Shown: piece by piece, positions 34,001 through 45,400 of the stretch
How the letters are laid out: each line of letters starts with the position of its first letter
How positions within the stretch are numbered: position 1 is the stretch's first letter
Assembly (NCBI RefSeq): GCF_037975245.1
Contig: NC_092574.1
Span: 18,572,713 to 18,636,712, forward strand
DNA from: Apostichopus japonicus
Lineage: Eukaryota > Echinodermata > Holothuroidea > Aspidochirotida > Stichopodidae
DNA: 64,000 nucleotides
Reading direction: 5' to 3'
Position numbers and translations under genes: made by a program
The notes under the pieces: model-generated
The model's input: only the letters and a program-made list of their open reading frames with translations
Told to the model about the DNA's origin: nothing
Databases searched by the model: none

Positions 34001-36757
34001 TTTAGTGATTGATTCATGGCTTACAGTCTTCATATTATTATTCTTCAGACAGAGCTCACCTTCCTTCATAAGCAGAACCCTAAATTAAGCTGATTCAAGG
34101 CAATTATCTCTCCATGAAACATCTTCCTGTAAATGAAACTATTTAATCTTTACAAGTCATTCACCTTTAGCACTTGTGTTTTAGGCTAAGAGGATCACAT
34201 TTTCAACTCAAATTATAACATCTTTGTAATAACTATTAACAGATCAAACTCTCCCTTTTGCAGAGGTATGAAATGCTCTAGAGGTGGATGCTTACATCCC
34301 CACTGTAATATGGACAATAATTTACTTTACTGTTACAATGGAAATGTATTTCCAGCCTCAAATCCTTCTCAAATATTGAGGGAATTAATTAATCCACCAA
34401 CTGGAGATATAAAACAAATTAACTTTCCCATTTACAAACTAAAGCCACTGAACCTAGATGGTTGACTGTAGAAACTTTGACAGTCAAAGATTTGGTACAA
34501 TACATGAAATACTGATCCATGTGTTTGATGTTTTTGGCTGTTTCAAAAGAGCTTATTTCCTACTTTTAACATTCATCCTAACTACTTGGGGCAATAAAGG
34601 TCCATGCCATGGGATAACAGGCTACAGCGAAACCCTACGTTAAAGTTTTGAAAGTATTCACCTTCTCTTCCATGAAACTTTTAACTTCTTCGCGAATAGA
34701 GTCAAAATCACCTGTGACTAAGTCTGGTACAAAGCTGAAGGCAAAAGAGAAATTTAGGGTCATTGAGTAGTTCTGCAGAACGGAAACGGAGAAGCTCAAC
34801 CATAATTTTGTGGTTATGCTTAGGGTAAAGATCCTTGTCAAGAACAAGACCCCTTAAAAACACTGATAAAAATGAAAGCATATATGTGGCTTGATGATGT
34901 CAGCTTTTTACTTCGGAAGTTTTTAGTGTGAACAAACAAAACTAAATCTGCTATTGTAATGTTATTGAATATTCATAAGATGTCTGTGTGCAAACAATGC
35001 ACTACATTGTGAATCTGCACCTGGTTGTTATTGAGCTGTGCATTTGCATATTGATATATAAGTTAAAGCATGCCGTCTGCTCGTCCTTGTTCACCCTGTC
35101 TCTCCATCTGTCAACATGTAATCTTGGACATGTCGTCCTATATCTGTCCTGTACAGCATGACTATGTTAAGCAATAAAATATAACATGTTAATTCTCAAT
35201 GTCGAAGGTGTTCTACTTGATTGCTTTAAGAACTCATCTATTAAAACAAAGAAACATGAAAGCTATCTCCCGAATAGAACAAAAATTTTGCCTCAATTTG
35301 GATGAAGTTAGTCCTTGTCTTACCTTTCTTTATATACTTTAATATGATATTTTTCTGGAGTTTGAAATTTTCAACTAATTAATATCGAGTGCAAGATTAT
35401 TCAGTTGCATGTAGTTGAGTTCAGTACTAAGGCAATGCAGTAAAATAGCTTTCTTACGGGCAGCAGTCGCATTGAAAGCAGCCGCAATCAAATAATTTGT
35501 GAATTGTCCATACCATTCGTAACCATGAATGTGGAGGTTCTACGGAAGTAGACAAAAAATGGGGTTGAGGCTACAATCATGATGTCATGTAAAGACAGGA
35601 GTAAATAGTGGTAGAAAAGTAAGTCAATTAGGTAATGCATGTAGAGTCAGAAAATTAATATCCCTGTTGCCAAGTTATGGTGTTGTAGCACAAGTTACAG
35701 AGACGGTAAAAAATGCAATATACATCAGTAAATAGAGTATTGTGATGTTTATTCTTCTCTTAGGCTGAAGAAGCACCTCTGTGTCACTCTTTGTTCTTCC
35801 TGAGCATATTAGTACAGTAAATTACATGAGTCATGGTAAGTTGCAACTTCTACGAAAAGTACAGTATCAACAGAGTTGGAGGTCTACATGTAGTAATTTA
35901 TTCAAAGTGGCTATTTTTACGACCAGGAGTAACAATAATTTCCGGTTACGCATGCGCAGTTGCTGTAACGTGGCTATTTTTACGACCAGGAGTAACAATA
36001 ATTTCCGGTTACACATGCGCAGTTGCTTTATTTACTTTACTGCGCATGCGTAACCGGAAATTCGCCGATGTCGTAAGATTAGTTAATAAATAATTGTTAC
36101 TCCTAGTCGTAAGAATAGCCACGGCCGAATATATTTAAACCGGAAGTAATGGCTAATTATGCAATTGTTTCCATACACAACGCAGGAAAGTGATCAGTTC
36201 AATAAAGGGAGTTTTCCAACTTTGTTGAAAGCTTGCTGACTATAATCTAAGCATCCTTAAGAAATGATATGTATGGTTCCATTTGATGTAAACACAAAAG
36301 CGTTTGAAATTTTCAACTACTATCAAGTGCATGATTATTTTCAGGTTCAGTAAAGTGATCTGTTCAATAACTTAGGGAATTATTCTGCTTTGTTGAAACC
36401 TTACTTCTAAATAATCTAAGCAACTTTAATAAATAAAATTTACAATATGGTTCCAATGTGAACACAAACAGTTAACATCAACACAAAGCATGGTTCCATA
36501 TGTAATTGTACATTTGAAGAATAAGGTGGTCAACACAAGCATTTAAAGTTCATATGACTTGAAAAAGGTGTAGGTTGCTGGTTTTAACCAGTAGAGACTT
36601 TATTACCGTGTGGTGTTTTCTGCTTTCATCAACTCATACAGAGAGTTGTTAGCTCCATCAGTCACAGCTTGTAATGACGATTGCTCCCATAGAACATCAA
36701 GGTGTTTTTGCTGGTGACTGAATGGCTGATTAAGAAGAATTAAAGGAAACCTGACAG
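31015..36757 (-). CDS. TPK1: thiamine pyrophosphokinase, 5' end unresolved
   Basis: Minus-strand coding exons 36757-36607, 34734-34662, 33976-33887, 33714-33568, 32429-32318 and 31136-31015 join in phase. They cover nearly all of the roughly 243-residue family. Conserved blocks are PLILLNQPF, GDFDSI, TPDQDKTDF, FGGRLDHVLSNINTLF, TTTGLKWNL, SSCNTY and the final LWTMDI. TPK1 uses ATP to convert thiamine to thiamine diphosphate in the cytosol. The nucleotide-binding block usually written ADGGANRLYD reads TDGANNSLYE here. The first coding exon was not found. An in-frame ATG at 36788 (MTAYML) is possible, but a strong acceptor (tatatttgcag) at 36758 suggests that a short upstream exon is spliced in. 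Intron 1 contains the inverted-repeat element at 35907-36122. Confidence 0.92.
35907..36122. mobile_element. TPK1: short inverted-repeat element (MITE-like) in TPK1 intron
   Basis: GTGGCTATTTTTACGACCAG and the following gagtaacaataatttccggt occur twice in direct orientation (35907 and 35970, period 63). They occur once inverted, closing at gaatagccac (36113-36122). All three carry TAACCGGAAAT and the palindrome GCATGCGC or ACATGCGC. The whole can fold into a long hairpin. I could not define a target duplication, so the superfamily is open. Confidence 0.65.
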
Positions 36758-36949
36758 CTGCAAATATAAACAACATATAAGCAGTCATGTAGATGTTAAC
36801 TATAAGGGATCATACAAGTAAGACTGGTAAAGGAAGTTAGGAACATCTTACTTCTAAACAAACATGTTGTTCCACCAGCAGTTTAGTATTAAAATATGGC
36901 CACTGAAGATATTGGCAGGCAAATGGCATATAACATGACATTTTAGGCC

Positions 36950-37174
36950 CTATGGATATATTAGATTGCCATATTGCTGCATATGTTGTGTGTGATCTTC
37001 TTTTATGTAGCGTAACTGGTATAGTGCAGTTCGTGAATAGACGATAGGCCTAGTTACACGATCATCACTACCGACACATCCACAGATTAGTAGAAACAAC
37101 AGAAACACAAGAAATAACCACGTAAAACGACACTCAGCATGTTTTGCTTGAAACATGTTAGACATATATAACAA
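36950..37174 (-). other. small ORF with signal-anchor-like N terminus, doubtful
   Basis: A 74-codon minus-strand ORF has about 20 hydrophobic residues (FTWLFLVFLLFLLICGCVGS) after a basic start, then TRPIVYSRTALYQLRYI, then a stop. It could be an orphan secreted peptide, the first exon of something spliced, or chance. I recognise no family and see no splice evidence linking it to TPK1. Confidence 0.2.
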
Positions 37175-37518
37175 GACGGATAGTCAAAACAGAAAGACAA
37201 CGACAAAACAGGAAGAACTGTCGAACGGTAGTCGCTACTGAGCAGCGCCTAAAAGACTTAACCTTTATACAATTAGAAATTTATAGGCCGAAGTCAATAA
37301 TTATACGCTAACCTGAAGTTAGTTTAAGACAATCCAGAGGTCTATATACGTGTCTTATCTGGTCCATGATGAGCTGTCAAGGAAAGGTCTTTTAATAAAC
37401 ACACCTAGGCTAAATCAAATGATCTAGTCTTACTCCTACCGTCCAACGGGGTCTTCGGGTACATTTATTACACAGCTGAGATTGAGAAGGAGTCTGTACG
37501 TTTACGTGTACAGTAGCG

Positions 37519-37653
37519 CTTGCATGGCCACATTTACCTCGTTGCATGGCCAGAGTGACGTCAAGTCCTATAAATAGCAAATGGGCAAGTCTAATTTCAC
37601 CACGATTAGAGTAGTGTTCATCCGCTCAAAAGGTTAACCGTCAGAGAAAAGAG
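37519..37653 (+). promoter_or_regulatory. candidate plus-strand promoter with CRE, TATA box and first exon donor
   Basis: Two copies of TTGCATGGCCA (about 37520 and 37543) are followed by a perfect cAMP-response palindrome TGACGTCA (37556-37563) and TATAAATA (37569-37576). About 75 bases further lies AGAG|GTAAGTACC, a strong splice donor after 37653. This is the layout of a TATA promoter plus short untranslated first exon. No plus-strand coding exon was found before HPF1 at 49156, so the transcript it would drive is unknown. The palindromic CRE could also serve TPK1 on the other strand. Confidence 0.4.
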
Positions 37654-38104
37654 GTAAGTACCTAAGGTAAAGCTTGTTTAAGCATGTTATCAGTTACTGT
37701 CATCGTTTGTTCGTTCTGCCTTTATGTGAAAGAGCATAATTTAAAGTACAGATGATGTGAAAATAGGGAGGATCGAAGGTGATATGAACCATTTTAGAAA
37801 ATCCTTGGTTAAATGTTGATATTAATCCGTACGAGCAGATGGAAGGGTGGGGGTTCAGTATGCTAAAGTTGCTCCTCTTCTAGCTCAAAATCTAACGGTC
37901 ATGATATGGAAGTTTGCAAGTGCCTTGATAGGCCAACATTTATCGTAAATGTATTAATAAACCATCTTGAGGAAGATTTTACTTATATAAGGTATTTTTG
38001 TGGTACAATATACTTTAACTTGTTACGTGACAATGCAGGCTGGATTAAAGTACTGGGTGACTGTTCTTAGCAAGCATCATGTGTAGCATCGTGTTCTCCT
38101 TCTA

Positions 38105-38517
38105 TTGTCCTTCGTGATACACACCTGATGATGATCACATAGTCACAGTCTTGACACAAGGGGACTGGGCTTGAGAGCGGATCAATCGGTTCTTTGTTTG
38201 GTGCCCAAGTTTTTTCCTGGTGACTTTTCTTAAAAGTATTATTATGTTCCCCTTATAGGTGGAATCGAGATACACTGACCCGTGACGATGATCACACAGT
38301 CACAGTCTTGACGCAAGGGGACGGGTTGAGAACGGATCAGTCGGTTCTTTGTTTGTTGCCCAGGTTCTTCCCGGGTGACTTTTCTTCTCTCCTCTCCTCT
38401 TCTCTCTCTCCCCCCCCCACCCCAGGCTCTCTTTTCCCTTTTTTCTTCTCTTTTTTTCTCTCGTCTTTTTCTTACCCGTGGGCGCGCGCCCCCAACACCC
38501 CCTGGATACGCGCCTGG
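38105..38517 (+). repeat. two ~150-bp tandem units, pyrimidine tract and hAT-like terminus
   Basis: Units at about 38125-38245 and 38288-38390 share tcacagtcttgac(a/g)caagg, gagcggatca and tcggttctttgttt, and match 4024-4440 inverted. The second unit runs into a C/T-only tract (38385-38475), then gggcgcgcgcccccaacacc and cctggatacgcgcctgg. That end mirrors 6758-6960. The interval 38518-39499 has no gene. Near 39355-39440 several short taaattttggtaaataaat repeats occur. Confidence 0.6.
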
Positions 38518-39499
38518 ATATATCAGTGAGAGCAATCCGCCCCACCTTTACTCATTTTCCATTTAACTTAGCCTTAACTACACTTTGCCGCCTCGAAAAA
38601 TAAATTTCCATCAATATCAGATCAAAAGTACAAGTTTATCACCAATTGTATGATCTAGCAAGAGTTGTATTCAAATACCACTGATCTTTATGTCAGAGAG
38701 TTAAACTCAAATATCAGTTATCCTCCATGAAAACCGGGAGTGGGTTCCATCTTTAGTTACTTACTGTACACATACACCCCGCCTCCCATTAGTCCATTAC
38801 CCCCGCTCTGCACACACGCCTCGCTCTGCCCAACCCACCCAATATTCAAAGGTCCACATTTTCGGAGTCAGGTTCCTTGCTACAGTAACAGCGTCGAATG
38901 TCACAAAACAGATTAACAAGTTTCAAAATTTAGGACCATTTTGTATCTAAGCACCCTTAAGTTTGACAGAAAATAGATCCCCCTACCCCCAGGACAGTTC
39001 CCAATTAAAAGGTCCACATGCATTAGACGCAACATCCCAAAGAAAATCTTGCGCATATGACAGACCATTACCTGACTCTCACTTCCCAATTGGTAATGCT
39101 TTTCTTCAGAAGTATATTCTTTTCCGATCTGCTAATTTTATGTTCATTTAATTGCATTGTGAAGTCAGCTTTTACTTTTATCATGATTAATTCAGGTCAT
39201 AGGGTATAGGACGTGTGAGGGTCGGATGGAAGGCGAACGAAAATGGCGGAGATTCAGCTGTAAATATTCGTACGAGAACAAAGACAAGCAAAACTAGACA
39301 AAAACCAAAAATGATAGTTTTTCATTCATTTAATTAGACTACGACAAATAAAGTTTCGTGAATAAATTTTGGTAAATAAATTTTTGGTAAATAAATTTTG
39401 GTAAATAAATTTTGGAAATAAATTTTTGGAAAAAAAGTTTTGGAAAAAAATTTAAATAAATTTTAGTATTTTTGAGAAAAAAAAATTGTGACAATTCAC

Positions 39500-42400
39500 T
39501 CAATTAAAAAATTGATTTTTAAAAAATGTAAGAGAAAGGAAAAGAAATGTTTCTTCGAGATTCGGGTAGAAAAGACCGTTTGGAAGATTTCCGGTACCCG
39601 TTAGTTGTTCGGTTATCTCGGTGTGAAGATCGCGATGATTCAACGGTATGTCGATGTTGACAGTTTCGGCGATGTCGTTGCCTATTTCAGCGATACATTC
39701 AGAGACGGCAGGAGTGGGCTCGTCCAGTTGGATGTTAGCGGCGTCACCGGTAGCCAGTGTTGCCTCAGTGATGGCGACGGCAGACGGAGGCAAGCTGATG
39801 GAGGAAGCAGTGGATGAGGATGTGAGGCTGACGGAAGAGTCTGAAGATGACGAGAGCATATGAGATGAGAAGTCGGTGGACGAAAGAGAACCGTCATAAT
39901 CGTCTGATAGGTAAGTCGAGCGGGTCACGTTTCTGTTCATCTCAGAGGCAGAAGCAATGATGACGTCATCGTCACGGAGCAGAGATGCTATATAGCTCGG
40001 AGTTATGATGGATCTGCAAGAAAAGGTATAAACAGGGTGAGGTAAAAAAACTGTTTATGTATATAAGCAAATAGCGAACAACCGATGTAACAGGTATGTG
40101 ACACACATTCATTGCTATTGATGTGAGAAGGGGGGGGGGAGGGATTATTTCCTTTATGAAAAGCTTTATCTCTCCTTTCCCACTAACTACTAACAAAGTG
40201 TTTTATGAACCGCACAATTACAGAAACTTGGTGACAAGCTGCCACCTTAACCCACAAAGAGAAACTTTCCGCTCTCCTCCTTCCCACTTAAAACAACAAT
40301 AAGGTCGTGAAGAATATGCACATATTGGGTCACGAATATCAAGTATTTTTTTTATCTTCTTTTTCTTCGTCTGTTTCATACGATTAGTGAAGTCGACTTT
40401 AGGGTGGTCGGCAAGTTGAACACATAATACATATCAATATATATGATGAGCCCATGGTTTGACGTGAATTTACATATATTTTGGGATCCGAATTTTGCCC
40501 TCCCGACCTATCCGTCACCCCATTTATTGTGACGTCGGGTGTCACGTTTCATTTACCTCTGTACTTTCTTGCCGTACTTTCTGCGAGTGACGTCACGTTC
40601 CGACAGACATCGGTCCAGCATATAATCACTGTCATAGCCGGTTTTATCTGTCGATCCCATCAGGTGGCTAAGGCAACTCTCAGAAACAGACTCATCGAGA
40701 AACACCTTCATCCTGCTTCTAAACTCTACAACAGTCGATAAAGATGAGTTTCGCGGTGTAAGCATCGGGGTGACGAATGTCTCGGTTTCTTCGGTGTCGA
40801 TATTGTCGGTAGTGACGGTGTCTACCAAATCAAAATTCATATTGCTTTTTGTATCATGTGCATATATTATAAACACGTCTTTTAATTCAACCATTTAATG
40901 CTTAAATTGATATTGTTTACGAGTGGTGAAAATAATTCAGTAACTTTATTATTCAGAAATTGCATAAATGTCTTCTACACTGTATGGCGATACTATTCTC
41001 CATGTATTAATCAAAGTAAAACACAAGGAGCGAGAGGTGGCGATAGGCTGCTGTTACAAAAAAAGAGGTCATTCTGTCACCCTTACAAATGACCTTTGAC
41101 ATAATATCACCCAATCCCATTACCTCACTTCATGACAGAGCTCATGAACATATTTCAACAAGTGAATACACGCAATTGAACTCTGATGTGGGTCGTAACC
41201 ATTTTATTGTCTGACACATCAATAATCTTTAGATTTAAAAGTTTTCATATTTTGAAGATGGTGCTTAATATCAAGGCGTGGATTTTATCCAATGCTTGGA
41301 AATATTAAAGCTATTAATTATTATTATTTTTTTTTTAAGGGGGGGGGGCACAATTTCTTCGCATAATTCTGCCCTTTTATGTTAAGGTTGTCATTTAATC
41401 TTACCATTGTTCACGGAGCCAGTGTTTTCAGCTGTATAAATGATGAAATCATTGCAAGAAACTCGTCGAGATGGTTGGGAAGAGCTCCTGGTTGTAGTTA
41501 GTTTGACGAAGAGTAACAGGCTCACGATGGTGATGAATCCTAAAGAAAATAAGAAAACCTATTTTAAGTCTGGTACGGTATACCTATACCTCTGTTGTAA
41601 AGTAGCATACCAAATGGACACTTAATGCTTTCGATTGAACCCCTTAACCCCTTCCACCCCACCCTACCCCACCCCACCCTCCTCCGCTCACATAAAAACT
41701 TGAAACGTTGCAATAAAGAAACCTACCAGTGACGGCGTTGGCAAGAGCAGACAGTACGATGGTTTGATGGATGTTAGTGAGGGCGCCCTTCAGTTGATGG
41801 TTGTCGATTGCAAGTTCAGTACTTGTTGCTGTTGACCAAATCAGATTCCATCGATGATGTATTAACTTCTCGATTGGAATTCGGTAGAAAGTACTACAAC
41901 TATGAACGAAAACGGATAACTCATCAACATGAATGGTAACCATATCAACAAAGGAAAACCACAACTCCTCCAATGGTGCTAAGGTGTGAGCGATGTATTT
42001 GATGGTAGATACATATAGGTCAAAGGCATAAATGACGTAATAGAGACGATCCTTCAAGGTGTAATAACCATCGACGATAGCTGACCACTTCGCTTTGTGT
42101 AACTCGAGATTCGCCAGTAATCGTTGGACTTGGAGATCAACTTCTCGGCCATATGTAGCGATGCAGTATCTGATGACGTGCATGAGATTGTCTAACATGT
42201 AGTTGACGGATGCGCCCAACAGATTGCGAATCAACACAGCCAGAATCTTGGTCTGTTCCCGAATCTCATTTGGTAACTCAGCTAGCAAAGTCCGGTTTTC
42301 ACTTCCATGTTCGATGGATATGGAGAGGAAGATCGACTCTTGTGTGTTGAATGCAACAGCCTTTCGGTCACGTGAGATGGACTTTGGGTCGTGCAATGTA

Positions 42401-45400
42401 TGATGAGAAGAGCTTAGAGTACACGGTGTCGACTGATTCCGTGCTTGTCCAAACTGTTAAGAAAAAGGAGGTAAAAAGTAATTACTTGTTAGACTGGTGA
42501 TAAATCGTAAATAATTTAATCATAGGTATACTGCTGAAACTGTAAATATCTGAAGTTTTATAGGCTATATTTAGTAATGACATCATACCTTATTCTCATT
42601 AAACAAGTCATCAGACATGATATACCGGTAGCATCTAGTAGAATCCATACATCGTTGTTTCAAACACTGAAGTTGGCCGACATCGATATAGCACTGAGAT
42701 TGCTCAACAAAGTAATTCGGGTCGTCAGGAATGTTGTTGGTCGGTGATTGGCTGAGAACCACGTACTCCGATTGGTCAGCCTAAAACAGAAATTTATAAC
42801 AAAAAATTGCAAAACATAATAAGAGAATAAAATCTTTCAGCGAGTCACATGCATTGTGTGTTATAAGGCTGATAAATTTGTTCATTATATTGCCTATCTT
42901 TAGATGGTTAATTGCTGATTTCAATAATGCTCCTATCCGGACCTCATTCCCGCTCAGCCTGCACACGTCCGGATTGCACACATATAAGGGTCGAGAGAAT
43001 ACCATAGTCAAGACCAGTAAATTCAGTGTTGTGTATTACAGTCTATGGATTAGAGGGAAGACGTATTCCGTTATCAGGTAGTATATAGTGTAGTCATGCT
43101 TACCTGTTAACCGTTTTCGCTTAATTGTTAATAACTCATGACGTTTTCTCGGTCTGTAACCTACATTCTCTTTATTATCTGTTTCAACCTTATTATTTGT
43201 CTCACTCACTGTTGTTTGTCTGTTTTTGTTGTCATCAACAGCTAACTCTCGGATGAGGAGAAACTGGTTGGTCCTGATGTAGTCTTCACCAAGTGGTTGT
43301 CGTTGACGCATTATCACTGAGGTATATGTCTAAAAGTTGAAATCGTAGAGTAACAGAAAGTGGAAAAAGAATGAACCGGAGTACTACTACGAAAACTATA
43401 AAATATATGAGCGCAAGTGTTACAAACTTTGGCAACATTCAAGTCTTGTTCCTTCAAATTCAGGAATATTGCCCAAAGTGTCTTGATTATATAGTGCTGT
43501 AATAACCTACTCAAAAATTAAAAAAATAAATGTTGGAAAGGTAAGGGGAAGGTGTATATTAGTGAGTGATCATTAAGAAAGACATAACAGATCAACAGTG
43601 TATACACACACAAAGTTGATCGTACTTAAGTTGGATCGAAAGATAAATAGTTTCATTGAGGGAGGGGGGGGGGATTAAAGAAAGAGTATACAAGATTTAC
43701 AAAGAGAGATAAATATTTTACACAGATAATAGAATAATAATAATGAGCAGTTATTTTTACGACGCTTAAGCGACCACAAATGTGGGAGAAACCCACAAGG
43801 GCTTATGAATTACAACTTACACGTCGGGTGGCTTCCAATTCAACATTTTAGACTCAACTTTGGAATCTTTTCATTTAGAAAGTCATTTCCGATAGGAAAA
43901 CCGTAGATTGCTCTGGGATGAAAAACCGACCTTACCATGACCTAGCAAGTTATCGAACCCGGAACCTCCCGATTGCTAAGCATCATTGCTTCAAATGTCA
44001 CCGGCTTTATCCACTCGGCCACAGCACCGGTCGAAATATGATTAGTTTTTATAGAGGGGGGGGGGGGTATAAAGTAAGAGTATACAACATTTACACAGAC
44101 AGATCAATATTTTACACAGATTTGCCAAACACTTTCCACGAATGGACCTATTCAGGCTGCATGGCGGCATTTTTCGTTGCTATGGGGATTATCGTGAGAC
44201 TCGTATAATACATAGCTTCATAATATCCAAACTCACCTTAGCTTGTTTTATACCCCTGAACTTGTGGTACAAATCCAATCGGGTATAAACGCCCTGAGTA
44301 CTGGCGTCGGGTAGGTCAAAGGTCAGGCAGAGGTCAAAGGACTGATTCAGGAATGGTTCTTCAAACTCATAAAGAGAATACCTGATGGCAACAGAATTGA
44401 AATATAGAAATTGAAAAACAAAGAAGACAAATAAAGAGTACAACAGATAAACAGAAATTGTCTTTCTTTCAAATAACATTATTTATCATAAATAGAAATA
44501 TTATTTTGTATGGCAATGACCATACATGAACTCCTAGTATATAATAATGAGACGGCATTCGGATTAATATTAGGGTGAAGGGGGAGGATTGGTAATTCAG
44601 CCGTTGTAAACATGCAAAGATATTGCCCAGTATATAGGTAACAAATGATGCTAAGTTGGTATGTTTTGGCCTTGTTGATATTTTTGTTAATGAAAGGTAC
44701 CAGTATTTGGTCACAAGCGGGGGAGGTGAGAGGGCAAGGGTGGGTTCCAAACAGAGTGAACAGTAATTTTAGTGGACAACAACCTTTTGCCCTACATGCG
44801 AATGTTCATAATACTGATAAATTTATACGTACCAGAGATCATCCCGGAAATCAACATCAGAATCCGTTTTCTTGCTGACTGCCATCTGACAAAATAAAAT
44901 TGATTATAGTTTACGCTGTATACTCGGTTTGACAATCATGATAAACCAATTTATGAACAGCCGCCCGTCCCCCAACCCCCCCCCCCCCGGAAACATTACA
45001 AAATGAGAATCGGCTTGGTTCGAGACAATATCATAAATCGGTAAGGATTTCGGTAGCGGGGACCAGTGAAAGGTCTCCCTCTTTAATAGACAGTTGCTTG
45101 TACAGTCAAATTGGAACCGAAAATGTAATGTGAACAAAAATGTAATAGTGAGTGACCAAGCGTATATTGTAGCCCCCCTTTTTTCCCCTTCTCTAGGTCC
45201 CCTACGCTTTCGAATTTTCATCTGAGTTTAGGAGATATCTGATAGCACGTAAACTATGTACAACCTGAGCAGAATGAAGTTTACTGGTTACAATATAGTA
45301 ACATGGAAAGCAGGAATCTATTCGCAATGTATTACAACGCGGAAATGTATTACAACGAGACAGCTGTTTGGGAAAGTCTTATCGAATGAAAAAAAAAAAT

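Noticed and set aside
35455-35545. Open minus-strand stretch as an extra TPK1 exon
   Set aside because: TPK1 exons at 36607 and 34734 join directly in phase (CG|C) with conserved spacing, so no exon is needed between them.
43930-44032. Functional tRNA gene (Leu/Ser type) on the minus strand
   Set aside because: A and B boxes are present but the 3' acceptor stem does not close and a non-tRNA body with (ATT)n tail follows; it is a SINE head.
44645-44878. 77-codon plus-strand ORF with hydrophobic N terminus
   Set aside because: It overlaps, antisense, an exon of the minus-strand membrane-protein gene and shows no splice or family support.
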